Source of the DNA: Plasmodium malariae
Taxonomy: Eukaryota > Apicomplexa > Aconoidasida > Haemosporida > Plasmodiidae
DNA length: 64,000 nt
Assembly (NCBI RefSeq): GCF_900090045.1
Contig: NC_041785.1
Span: 1,302,001 to 1,366,000, forward strand
Reading direction: 5' to 3'
Shown here: one piece after another, positions 1 to 15,000 of the stretch
How the letters are laid out: the number at the start of each line of letters is the position of its first letter
How positions within the stretch are numbered: the first letter of the stretch is position 1
The notes under the pieces: generated by a model
Told to the model about the DNA's origin: nothing
Databases searched by the model: none
What the model saw: only the letters and a program-made list of their open reading frames with translations
Translations under genes and position numbers: made by a program

Positions 1-3000
1 TATAATAATCAAAATAAATCAATAATAGAAGCGAAATCCATGATTGAGCACGCAATGAGTGATAATGTGAAAGTTCCATTGTTTAAAACTGGAAAAATTA
101 TAAGTGAAATGCTTCCTTCTCCCGATTACGAAAAATACTGGACTAAATCAGAATCCCCTTTTGTAAATAGCTTAGATGACACAACGTTAATTCAAGATAT
201 GGTATTTAAAATTTTTAACTTAAATAAGAATAAAACAGACAATTCTGCTTCATCAAGTGGATATTGTGTTAACTACTGCGATATTTTCAAAATTATTTTA
301 AAAGGAATAAACTCTATAAAAAATGAAAATGAAGAAATCCATATATTTCTTAGACAGTTATTGAACAAAACAAAGAAGAACTGTGCAAATACGTGGAATA
401 AAGAATCAGGAGTTTCTCAATTAAACCTCAGAGATAAATACAATTATTCCTTTTTACCTTTAAATATATACAATAATTCTATTGATATCAGTAGAGAAAT
501 ATTAAAATATTCCATATGTAATTATGATTTAGCGTTAACACTTAAAGCAGTCGACACTTTTCTAACGATAGCAGTCTATGAAAAATCTTTAAAGGATATT
601 GTTCATTTCCTAAACACAGTGGCAGAATACATAATTATACCTTATTTAAGAAGTGAAATAAAATTAGGTTACAAAAGAATTTATGACAATAAAGACATTA
701 CCTACAGTAATTCTTGCTACATAAATGATTATGCAGGATTAAAAATTGAAAATGTTAATATATGTACTACTACTGCTACTACTACTACTACTACTAATAA
801 TAATAATAATAATAGCAATAGCAATAACAATAGCAATAGTAATGATAATTATGGTAATAGCAGCAGTTGTAATAACAGCAACAGTACTAATAATAATTAC
901 CATACCAATTACACAGACTTTAAAAAATTATTATGCAGAGTTCCTTTATATGAATATGAATCCTTGAAGCTTTTAGAATTGTTTTCCTTGCAGTATCCTA
1001 TGTTTTTAAAAATAAATAATAAACCCCAAAGATGTTTGAAGGATATTCCCAAACCCTGTGAATACTCTAGTAATATGCTTCCAACTTATGGATTTTATAT
1101 ATTTCAAATTATCGTATCTTTTGAAATTGATAACTCTATAAAAGTATTAGATGAACTTGGGTCGAAGTGTAAAATACTGTTTCAGTTAGTTGAAGATGAT
1201 AATAACGAGGATGTAAACATAAATGTTAATTCAGTGGGAAATAGTAATAAAAATAAAGAATATAACTTTTTAGAAATTAAATTCCAACAGAATCATATGT
1301 ATACTAAATTGATAAAATCAAGAAATTCAGAAAATTCTATGAAAGAAAAGGGAGAAATTGAAATAGTAGACAACGATAAAACAAACAAAATATCAAATAT
1401 AAAGCATAATGAACAGAACACATGTAAAAATGATTCTTTAAATATTGGTTCAAGATCGAGTTACAAAAAAGATAAAGAGAAGAGCAAACGTGCAAATAAA
1501 CTGATAAATGTATATGATATAACAAATATGAATAAAATTGTATTCGATATATTGATAGATCAAGGATGTTATAGCAATGATGCTAGTTATGTACGTGGTA
1601 TACAAAATAATCACGGTAAAATGATTATCTATTCAAATGGAAAACATTTATTATCAACCATTATAAAAAAGAATTATTCTTCTGTTAATAATATATTGCT
1701 GAACAGTAATGTAAAATTAAAAGTGTATACATCACGTACATGTATTTTTGAATTTCCAAAAGAATGTTCTTGGTCGTCAGCCTTTGTTGACGAATTAGTA
1801 AATAAAAAATTAATTCCAGATATAAACAGCAATTTTCTCCTTAGAAATCCACTTAATATAATAGAACTTTATAATAAAGTTTCTATCGCATTAAATCGTT
1901 ATATGTACCGTTTCTGCTATTGGAATGATAACGATTATAATAAGATAATTGAAAAAGAGACATCATACACATTATATAATAACATCGATATTTATACTTT
2001 TGAAACGTTAATTAAATGTACTGAAAACAATAATAAAATTCTTAGAAAATTATTCAAATTAACCAAGAGATGCGTAATGGGTAAAGATAGTAATAATGAT
2101 AACATGAACACAAGGAGGTTACGTGTATATCAATTTGACGATTTCGTTAAAAAATATAGAGAATATTTATATGAATGGAATCAAATATCGGATTCACAAA
2201 TTTGTACCTTAAGCATTTTGAAATTATATTTAAATAATAGTTTGGATACCCAAAATAGTAGAATAGAAAATAATGAAAATTTTTATTCCTTGTCAGAAAG
2301 ATTGATAACATCCTTTTTAAAAATAATTAAGCTTAAAACTCCTTTTATTAATAGGCAGGATTTTTATATAAATGAATATTACGAAATGGAGGAATTAGAT
2401 CTGAATGGTACTTTGTGGTTATTAAGGAGAAATGTGTTCCAAATACTTTTGGAGGCAGACAGAATAATTGTAAGCAACATATTTATAAGAATACCCATTG
2501 AAACCATTTTAACTTTACTCAAATTCTTTTCTGATAATAATAATAGTTTGGATTCACAAATGATATTGACCTTGCTAAAATCTTTAGAAGAAAAAGGTAT
2601 TTTAGAAATAATGATGAAACGAATGCTCAGTGCACCTAATAAAAATTGTTCCGGAAGTACATATAAGCGAATTAACGTAAATCCAACCGGTCGTTACTTA
2701 AATTCTCAAAATTTCAATTCAAGTAATGTTTCTTCCTCATCTTCCAGTTCTACTTTATACAACACTAGCACAGATAATTTGAATGAAAATAGAACGAGTA
2801 AAAATAAAGAGGAAAAAAGAAAGAAAAGAAGATATTATGAAGAAAATAAACATGAAATTGAGAGATATGAGAAAAGAAAAAAAAATAGTAAATCTAGAAT
2901 CATTGACACCACACATTTTGGTATTTTTGTTGAAGAATTAATCTCCCTAATAAATAATCAAATTAATAATGCAATTAATATGCCTGTTATACAACACAAT

Positions 3001-6000
3001 GATGAATACGATTTTTTAACCGAAAACAAATCTTGTGATTTTATTAATAAATTATGCACATTCTATGAATATGATGAATCAAGGAAAGAAATTTACGCTA
3101 ATTATAATTATTTTGATTCCTGTATCAAAATATTGAATCAAATAAAACAAAAAAATAATCATGTAAGTAGCGCAAGTGAAGTAGCATCTATATTTTTGCG
3201 AGATATTGTTCTAATGTTTACTACCTATATCCTGACTATTGCAACAGAATATGAAACTACAAAGACATATTTGTACCAACCTGTCATCCCATTTTATAAT
3301 GTACACAATGAAATGTCAAAAAGAATATCTGAAGAGCAAGAAAATAATATTATTGTGCAATTAAAAGGAGCAAAATATGAAGAAGTAGATGAAGAAACAA
3401 AAATAGGACATATGGACTCTATTAAGACTTGCACTAATAAATCATCTAGCTTAAGAGATCAGTTACTAGGAAATTTAAATAACGATTTGGAAGATACAAA
3501 TAGTTACAAGAGCATATATTCTAGTTCTATGAGCCCCAATTCTTCATTAGATAATGTGAATAATAACACATTAATGTATTCGAAGTATGAAAAAAAAAAA
3601 AAATCTTGGACTCCATTGATTCGTAAGCAAAGCCCCAGTTTAATTAACGATGTAGTATCACAATCGGATGATTCTGATTCACAATTTTATGAGAATAAAA
3701 ACGAAATATCTGACTTAGTTCAAACTAGTTTAGAATGTATAAATGTTGATACGGAAGAAAATATACATAAAAAGAAATCATCTGGTTTTCATAATATAAA
3801 GACTATATCCACACTTATACCTGACTATAATTATAACTCCGATGAGTCTGAAGAGTTTTATATAAGGAAAAATATACAGTATTTTTATGAAAATAATAGT
3901 GATTCCAGCAATTTTAAAATTCAGCTAAATGAAATTATACATAATATTTCCAAAAAGAAAAGATATGCTAAAAACAGCAAGAAACTTAAAGATTTAAGAA
4001 AGAAAATAATGAAATATAAAAATGATTCCAAAAAGTTAAATTTTATTTTTTCCCTCTTGGAAGAAATATTACAGATAATGTTAGGTGTTGGACTACGTGT
4101 TTTATCTAATATTTCATATCATTATCTATATGAAAAAAATGGTATGCATAAATTTATAAATATATTTGGATCAAACGTAATTAGAAATGACTTAAATGAG
4201 AAGAAATCATTTCTTCAGTTATGCGCAAATATGATAAAACCCAAAAGTTTAACATTGTTGGAAGCATGTAATTTTATAATAAGTGGAATAATCCCTTGTT
4301 TAGGATATGTGACTAACCTTTTTGTTGATAAGAAAGGTAGTAGATATACATATATAAAGGAATTAAAGAATTATTTATCTTTAAAAATGGCTTTAAATAT
4401 TTGGCCCATGTTTCTAAAAATAACTTTGCAAGCTTTATTAACTTCCAGACATTTATCATTTGAAATGTCTGTTCACAAAGACAGTCTTCATCCCATAGCT
4501 GAATGTTGTATAAGTATCACAAGTTTAGCTATGCATTTTTTAACATTTTTTACTATTATGTCTGATAACTTAAGCAAATATGAAATATATGTTAACATGA
4601 GAAAATGCCTAAAATCATCGAGTTCTTATCCAATACCTCTTATATTAATTAATGCTGCAAAATATATTCGTATTACTTCAAAAAAAAATAAATATTATGA
4701 TTTTGAAAAAGCCATTAGAACTATACTGCTGCAGCTTACAGACTGTTCTGTGTGTGATTATGAAAATTACGTTTTTAATCACTATATAGTACCTCAAAGC
4801 ATCTCTAGCTTTTTATCAGCAACGAAAGTAACACGTGATGTAGATTTAATTAATGAAGAATCGCCATCCAATAATATATTACCAAATGATTCAAATAAGA
4901 AAGGTAATACTATAAATGAAAATAAACCAGTAGTAGAGGAATATATGAAAACACATCAATCGCTCAATGAGGGGGAAAATGCATCAAATAATATTCAACA
5001 AGAGAACATTAAGGAGAAAACAGGGAAAATGAATGTACCATCAGTATGTGCAAAAGTGAACATGAGTAACGAAACAAATATTGAATTTTTAAGGAAATTA
5101 TTGAATAATGACAGGGATGCTATAAAATATTTAGGATCATTTTACAATGTGTTTCATAAGAATTTTGAAAGAGCTCAAGTGGCATTTATAGCTGTTTTTC
5201 TATATCTTATTGGCTATAATCATAACATAATAATAGATATGGAAAGGGATTCTCAAAATAAATGTACGATGGAGAAGATAGAATGTATACTAGTAAGAGA
5301 AGCCTTAGAGATTAAGAAAATGACAACTGCATGCAATTTGGCTAGACAAGGGGTTATAGATCTTATATCTAAAACTCAGACACAATATCAGAAGAGAAGT
5401 TTGGAATATAAAATATCCTCCAGATCTAAAATTAATGATGAAAAACAATATGATAAAAATATGGATTATAATGAATTAGGTAACAAGGTACATAGAGATA
5501 TGGAATCAGGGAATCGCTTTAATAATCATATAAAAACTTTAGGAAATGCAAATCAAAGAAGCTTTAATTCAGGTAATAGTTATGAACAAGAAGAATTAGA
5601 ATTTCTGCTTAAAAAAAATAATACAACAGGAAATATTCTACCTTCAAAAAATGAAAAGGATGAATTTATTTCATGTAATTTGAGTAAAGAAGAATTAAAT
5701 TATTTAAATGATATAATGCCTGATGGAGAAAAATGCAGCCACAATAATAGTGAATTCACAACTATGGATTTTATAAAAAGAAAGAGGGAAAAACAAATAG
5801 ATAAAATTTTAAGAAAATGTGAATGGATAATGAACACATATCCATATGGTTTATGTCCAATAATTTTAAATGATAATCTTCCTTATGAATGGGATGAACA
5901 TTTTGTATTTATGCGTAGAAATTCATATGACATACCTATAACTGTTAGAAAAATATATTCAGATCGTAGCGATTGCCAGATAGTTCAGGAATCTGCAACG

Positions 6001-9000
6001 ATTCCAACATTTGCTAGCTCAGCAAAAACAAATGTTTCTTCTTTGGTATATTTGGATCAGTTATTTAGACATCAATATAGAATGGATGAAAAATTGGAAT
6101 GTATGCAATTTAGTACGGAAAACATTTTTGGAAAAGCAACAACGAAAAACTTATATCTTTTAAAAAGATTATTAAAAACGTGTAAAAGAAATTTTTGTCT
6201 TAAAGAAACAAATAATGGAGATTTTAAGTATGAAAAAGACAAACATCAAAATGGAAAAAAATTAAATAAATATATAGATGATAATAAAGCCAGAAATTTA
6301 TCAAATAGTTACCCAAGTTGTGATAGTGTAAATTATTATAATGACGAATCCAACTATTACATGAATTATAACTTTTCAGAAAAGAATAATAATGATAATT
6401 CTAATAATTCATTGACAGAGAAACTTAATAATAACAGTAAGAATACCATTGAAAATGATGGTGAATTATATTTGAGTTCTCGGATAGCTAAAAATAACAT
6501 TTTTCATCATGGTAATGACATTCAAATAGAAGAACTCAATTCTAGAATTGTAAATTATAAATCCGGATGTTTTTTCTTTGCGCGTAAATCTTTTGATGAA
6601 AATGACTTCATAAGTAGTAATATTGATAATAATAATAATAATAATAAATGGGACAATAATGTGAGTTACATTACAAGATATACAAATTCCATTTTAGATT
6701 ATGAAGAAAATGCCTCTGACACTAATTTATCTGCAATTAATAATAAATACTATGGAATTTCTAATAAACTGCAAAAAAGTCGTTCTATGAATAAACAAGA
6801 ATATATGCATATACAAAATCTTAATGAGATGAAATGTGAACAATGTTCAAACAAAAAAGAAAGTTTTCCATCATTTGATTACTACAAAAATAAAAGTCTT
6901 CCATTTAATGTAAAGGATGTAACTATAAAGAACATTTTGGATCAAAGTATTGATTCAAAAGATTTATTTCAATTAAGAGAAATATTAAATTTTCTAATTA
7001 ATGATACTGAACTTGAAACAGTTTTAAATGTTATAAGAATAGAGCAGTTAACCACCTTATGTAGATACCTAATTAGTAGAAGCTTAAAATCGATGTTGTG
7101 TGCAGGAATTTTTGGAGGTATTAAAAATCCAATAGTAAATATGAAAAAAAAAAATGTTTGTCCTAATAAAAGGTCGAAAAAAGGTTACAATTCCAATTCG
7201 GATGACATTAAAAAGAAGAAAAAGAGCAACTGTAATGAGGTTAATGTAGACAATAATAATGACGGCAGTTGTAATAGCAATATTTGCAATAGTAATATTA
7301 ATAATAATAATAATAATGATAATAGCAATAATGATAATAGTAATTACAACAACTATAACAAAGATAATAGTAATAATAATATTAATGACAGTAAAACTAA
7401 TAAATACAGTACTGATGAGCCGAATATATTAAATGGGAACGATCCGCCTGAATCCCTTATGCAAAATAACAACAGAAAGGAAAAGGGTATTTCATTTAAA
7501 AAATATAGGTTTATAACTTCATATGAAAATAATAAATCGGGTGACCAAGAAGAACAAAGAAAAATGAAGAATTTTGAATATAGTCAAAAGTATATAAAAA
7601 ACGATAATACTAAAAAAGGTATATTTGAGCAATGGAAGCGAAAATCTGCAAAAAATATGCAGTGGCCTGTTATACTAGATTTGCTTGTTCCGTCTTCTAG
7701 TAGAGGAACGTATAATGAATGCAACAGAGTAATATCTAATGTCGAACCCTCCTTATTTTCTGTACAGAATTATGGATGGATGCTTTTGAAATTGTTGCAT
7801 GTTATTATTATAAAATTTAGAAATACTACGCCCTTAAAAAATTTAATTTACGAAATGAATCAAAATAATAATAATATTGGTAATGGGAACAATAATTTGT
7901 ATATAAAAGATCAATTTGCATATCACTATTGGTTTACGCAACCAATGGAATATGCACTTTCTTTTACATTAACAGATATTACTAAAAGTATATGTATTTG
8001 GTATTTGAGGTATAATCGTAAAATGATAATGAATTCTTCCAATTTTTCACAAATTATAAAGAACTCTATGAACACACTTTGGATAGAAAGCGTTTTACGA
8101 TTAATAGCTTTGCAAATATGTTTAAGAGTAAAGCCCTTGAATGACAGCAGATATGTAGTACCATTCTTGTACCATATGCTAACCATTTGTCAGCCTCTGC
8201 TAAGAGAAGTCCATATTAACAGCGAGCATTTAAAAAAAAAAAATTTCACAGGAAATAAGAAGCTATTTTTTATGGATCAGAATAATTCCTTTATCAAGAT
8301 AATGTGTACGCATTGTCACAAGTCTATAACAACGTCTTCTAAGAATGTGAATTTGAAGATACCTCAAATTGGAAAGGGTTTTAAAAACATTAGAAATATA
8401 AATACTAGTGAAATAATAATGCCTACCAAAAGAGCATGCAATAATAATATTTGTATTAATAATGAAGAAAGCAAAAATTTACTTGATGTAAAGGGATATA
8501 TACATTCAGAACGTATACAGAAAAAACAAAAAAAAATAAAGCAAAGAGTACTCCGAATTAGGAGTTACAACACTTCAGAACGTGAAGATGAAGTCGTACT
8601 TGACAATGTAATCACAGGGGTTGTTATATATCACGAAATTGTAAAAGAAAATGTATCCGTAAATAAAAATATTATTTTACAAAATTTAAAAGGTTTTAAA
8701 ATAAAAAAGGAATATATACACGGAAATCAGTATTGGGCTTTATGCACTCAACAATATAAGGATTCGTCATTATATACCTTAGCTTTAAGAAACTTAAATA
8801 AGTCAATAAAACATATAAATATAAATATGTTTCAATGTATAAATAATAATGTGAATTCATATTATTGGTTTGTTAGTGGTGATCCTGTATATAACATTTA
8901 TGGAAATGCTAAAACTATATCTGATGTGCAGTTAGAAATATGTATTAATAATAATTATGATACATCTGAAAGATCCTTTCTAAAAAAAAACAATTTTGAA

Positions 9001-12000
9001 TTGGAGCTTTCAATTAATACAGATTTAAATGATATAGTAAATATATGGGTAAAGAGAAAATCAATTATTATAAATAAGGAACTAATAGAGTGCAGCGATA
9101 CATGTGCAACTGGTGGTATAACGAATTTATCGAAAAAGGAAAAATTACTAGGAAATGAGAGTGGGTTAGTATGGAACAAATTCAGTAAGAACATAAAGAA
9201 AAGGAGTTCATTACATAATTCAATGATTAATAATAAATTCGAAAATTACGAAAATGAGGATTATGAGCATATATCAGAACATGTTTGCGAATGTAATAGA
9301 TTTTTTTCAGATCAAAATGATGTTTCGAATGATAATAACTTTTCTAATAGGAGCATACCCTCTGAATATTGTAAAACTAATAACGTAAAATATGACCAGA
9401 ATGAGAATTTGAATTATAAGAAGCTAAAATTAATAAGTTGGAATTTAATAAAAACAATTTTATGGGGAATATTGGTTTCTGGTGAAAATGCAGAAATTGA
9501 AAAATCCAATCAGGTGGTAACAGAAAGTAGTACTAGATATATTAAAAAAAAACTTTTTAACATTCCTGATGAAGCAGAAGAAGAATATAATTATAAAAAT
9601 AATTATAATGATTATAAATCTGAATTTTCTTCACTTCAACGAAAAAGTTTAATAGAATCTGTGCTGAAAATGATTATGTCTGTTTTGATCAAATTATGTA
9701 ACATTGTGAAATTATATAATGATTTAACCAAAAATCAGAGGGGTTCATTCTACATAATTATTAATAATACAAAAATAAATAAGCAACAAGTAAAAGATTG
9801 TGAAAAAATGATTACGGATTTTATGTATGCCTTAATTAACTGTGTGCAGAATTCACCAACAGGAGCTGTTACTCTCCTTAGATGCTTTTTATTTGGGCAA
9901 GATAATCCCACATATCGTTTTAAAAAACTAAACAAACTTAACATAAATTGTAATTTTTACAGGTTAATTACCGAGTGTATAAAAAAAGCTCCTAACGATG
10001 CAGATGATATTAGTGTTTTTTTTAATAGATACTTTGATAAGAATATACTTAATAATTACAATATGAGCGAAGAAAATTATGTGTTAAACAATGTTAAAAA
10101 AATGAAACCTATGTCATATAGTTCCGTAAAGGAAAATATTATTAATAACAACGGAAACAGTGCGAACATGTATTCTAAGGAGAATGTAACTACTAATAAT
10201 AACGGTGGCAAAATTAATAATGACACAAATAGCAGTTATAATAATGGAAGAAATAATAATGTTAATATGAATTATAATGTTGTCATGAATAATAATGTCG
10301 ATATTAATAATAATGTCGATATTAATAATAATGTCGATATGAATAATAATGTTGATAGTAATGATAATGATGGTGAAAATAATAATAATGGCAATAATAA
10401 TAGTATCGGTAGTAATAATAATGACAGTTCTGTAAGACACAAGGACACAGATACGCAAGTGTCGTATTTTTTCTTCAGGAATTATGATTCTGGTATATAC
10501 AAAAATTACAAGCAGAGTAAAATACACGGTTTCTTTCTATTAAGATGCTTACCACCAATAAAAATGTTTCCAAAACAATTAATTCATCAAGAAACAAAAA
10601 AGTTATTTCATAATGAAATAAGTTTTTCCAGTGAAAATAATCTATCGAATTTTAGTGAAAATGACGACAAAAAAGAATTAAATGGAAACAGTAAAAAGAG
10701 CACAAACGATGATTTTCAAATAAATTCAATCTCGAAAGAGGTTATTGTGCCTAATGATTATGAAATGGATATAAATATAGAAAATAGTGAAGATAATTCT
10801 CAATGTAATAGTATGAACAATATATTAGGATTAATACCTAGGATATCTTACAGAAACCAACCTTTTGATGAATTACCACAATCCGAATTTTTTATGTCTA
10901 GTAGACCATCCGATGATTTTGAGGCCAATATGGAAGGAAGAATTTTGAGAGTTCTACGAGGATTAAATTTAGGAGGAGTTGTTTTATGCTTAGCTCCTCT
11001 CACATTTCCGGCATTAAATATTGGGCCAAATGAAGTTAATGATATAATTAATTTTCGTATTCAAACAAGGGGTCGCTTTGGTGTAACAGTGGCACCAGCA
11101 GAATGTGTTTTGTCAAATGTCTCTGAAGTTTTTGATAGAAATGACGTTGTTGGATTTCGTACTAATATATGTCCCCCATTTAGACATGATGTATTTGCAG
11201 CAAATGTTCATTACGAACTAGGGGATTTGTTGAGTGTAAAATTTAATGTAGAAGATCAACAAAATCAAAAGTGTCTAAGAACAGAGCTTATGGTTTCTGG
11301 AGTTAGTATAGGATCAGTTTTGGAAGTTCTCTTTGAAGCAGATTCACAGGTTGAGTTTGAAAGAAGAATGAATTTAATATTTATTTTTCAAGATCCTATG
11401 ACTATTGTTTATGAAGGCCCAACATTTACAATGGAGTATATAGATCCTAGCACGAAAAATTCAAGGAACTCTAGAAGTGATAAAAAAAATTTAGATGAAG
11501 AATATATAAATGAATTTTATTCCTTTTCAGGATATAATAAAAAGAATATAAAAAAACATTTAAAAAAAATAAAACTAAAGAAAAAGGAATTCTACGAATC
11601 AGTTAAAATGTATCAATCAATTCTGAACTCAGATAATGAAATATTAAAGGATTTAAAGCATGAAGTAATAATAAGTATGAATGCGACTTTAACGAACATG
11701 TCGTCTTATTTGAAAAAGAGTTCATCAAATTATGTATGTTCGGAAAATGGATATTCAAATGTTCTAGATTTTATGAAATATAGAACCCATGAATTAACAT
11801 CATTAAACGCTTCCACTTGTGAGGAAAAAATGAATGATGGTGCGGCTAATACTGATACTAATAAGACAATTGTTGATAAGGAGCACAATGTATTTATGGA
11901 TACTAACAATAATGATGATAATAATGAAATGCACAATTGTATATTTAGCAGTGAGAATAAAATGTTCTTAACAGATGATTTATTACAAAAGAAGTATGAT

Positions 12001-15000
12001 GAAAAGAAAGACCTAACCTATTCAGAACAAAAATTTTATAGTACATTAAACTGCAAAAATGATATAAATAATGCACATAATGCAAATAGTGGAAATAGTG
12101 CTAATAGTACAAATAATATAACTAATACAGATAATACAAAGAATGATAGAGATAATTACTTGAACGATAACCAGAAATCAAAGGAATCATGTGAGTTTTC
12201 ATCGGAAAAGTGTAAAACTTGTCAAGAGAAAAATGATTCTACATGTGGATTTAATCCAGATTCTTCCATATATATAAATGTGTATAAGAACACTAAAACT
12301 AACAATATATATATTAATAAAGTAATTAGAGAAGTTTTATCAATAATTTGCATTTTGGGATTAAATATAAATGGAGAACAAAAAGAAAAATATGAGGATG
12401 AAAGGAACGAAAGTAAAAATTCTTTCTATGATGAACTTCCATGGTTATCAAGTTTATCTGAATTGAAAAATTCAGTAGCATATAGTTTAGATAGAAAATG
12501 TATTGAATTATTATTTTGTAATCTGGTAGATATAATATGCAGCGACGTTTTTCTAAATTCCTTTCTTAATTTTGTAACGAACAAAATGAATAAAAATGAG
12601 GATGGTAGTAGTAATGATAAAGATAGCGCTATTAGTTCGAAAACTAATAAAAGGGATAAAAAAAAAGTAAAAAATTTAAGTGAATTTAAGTCAAATTTTG
12701 TTATAGATACTGGTTCTAATAGTTACAGTCATAATAATATAAATACTAAAAATAGTTCTAATAGCTCCAATATATTAAACGCGACCATGACAATTAACAA
12801 TAATGGTTGTTTGAATAATAGCATTACATCAGCTAATGGAAATAGCAGTAACGGTAATTCACTTACTAATTCAATTTTTATAGAGGAAAATGGATCATTA
12901 CATGAAAATGATACAAATGAGTCTTATAAAAAGAATATAGATAATTTCGTATGTAAAGACATGACAATAGATAGAAATTTAAATGATAAAGTATTAGGTG
13001 TAAAAAATATGTTATTTGTAGATAGAATTGATAATAATGCTCTTTTCGATTACAGTTTATGTCTTATAGGAACAAAATCAATTATGTGCTGTTGTATTTT
13101 ATTGAGAACCTTGTTAGAAATGAATTGTGATGGATTTTATGAACCGAATGACAATGTCTATGCATCTTTTAAAAAATTGCTAAATTTTATTAGGGTTTTC
13201 TTTTTTTTAGATATAAAAATAAGTGATACATTAATTAAATATTTCGCTCAGAAGAATTTTATAAACGTTAATTACTTGTTTAGTAAATGTAAAAATAAGA
13301 GTTCTCAAAGTAGTAGCAGCGACTCTTCTTTTGTAAACGGTTTTGTAAATAAAGAACATAGAAAAACGAATTCAAAATCCTGTTTCAATGATTCAAAAGA
13401 AGATATTAATTTGTTGTACAAGAATGCTACTAATTTTTCTCCTTTTAGTTCATCAAGAGGAAATACCAACAATGAACATGTAAACACGTTAGAAATATTA
13501 AACTCGTGTGGAATACCATCTGATTTTCTAAAATTTTTTAATATACCAACTCCAATAATTAAAAATCAACAGGTTATAACACAAAATGACACTTTCGATT
13601 TGTGGATTTATATTTTGAATCTTTTAATTTGTTTTAATAGCCAAAATAAGTATTCATTAAGTTTTCCTCAGAGCGTTAATCAGTTAAATGAAAGCTGTAT
13701 AAAGAATACCTTGTTCGATTTTGAATATTCAAATTCTTACCTTTCCAATAAGATTATACATAAAACTGTAAAATTTTATGCTGCAAGGTTATTGAAAAAA
13801 TATTTAATAGATATAAGTTGTGTAATAGCATTATTACTTCCAAAATTGTTTATAGATGAATTAAAAACAAGTTTAACAAAAATTAATGAAAACAAGAATA
13901 ATGATAGGGAAATTAATATAATTTATGACAACTCTTATAACAGTAACAATAATGAGAGTTTCGTTACATGTAACACTATGACAGTAATAAATATGGAAAA
14001 AAATAAAATTACTAATTTATTTTCAAAGGAAGAAAAAAAAAAAAAAGACAAACATAATGCAATATTTAATAATGATGTAGATAATACAAAGGGTAATTCG
14101 TTTAATGAAAAAGCAGAAAGATCAAATAAATGCCATAAATTCGTTTATCCTATTATGAAAGAAAATAAACACGAAGTATTACGGAGTAATGATGATTGTG
14201 GCCAAAATAAGGAAGAAAGTTTAAACATTAAAATATTACACTCTGGAAAAGTTAAAAAAAATAATAAAATAAATAACTTAGGTCAATTAATTAATGCTGG
14301 AGTATGGAATAAAGAAGAAATGTTAAATATATTTAGTATTATTTACTTGTTCCGTATATGTGTTTATTATCTTAGCAGAAGTAAGAATTTTAAGAAAGAG
14401 GATTATTGGCAGGGATTTCAAGGACAACTAGGAAAGGCGAAAATAAAAGAAAATGTGTACAATTTGCTCAATGAAAAAAGTTCGAATTCTTCCCTGTTGT
14501 TTGGATGGCAAAGAATATTCTATCAATGTGTTGTATCTTGGGGAGATGAAAAATTAGTAGAACAGTTATTATTGATAATTCAGTCCGAGTTATTGTACCA
14601 TTTGATTGGTTCCATTGCTCAAAGTAAATCACAAAATAAAGTTAAGACAGAACACTTTTATGCAGTTTCTCCTTCTGTTCATGTAGCTCATTGGATGTTA
14701 GACACCTTTGTTAGACACCCATTATGTCCTTCAAGAATAAGATCTTGTTGTATTACTCCCATAACCGTTACTTCATTATTTGGATTAATTATGAATGGAA
14801 ATCGTCTTCCTATGTTTTTGGGTATAGATGCATGTAGATTGGTATACTGGTCGTGTATAGTTTATATATTACAAAATAGAAGAGTCCATAAAAAATATAA
14901 GAAATTAAAAAACATAGATATGTTAACTCAATTTAATATTTCCATTGAAACGAACACATGGGAGAATTCTATGAAAGATAGATTATATAAAAATTATGCA

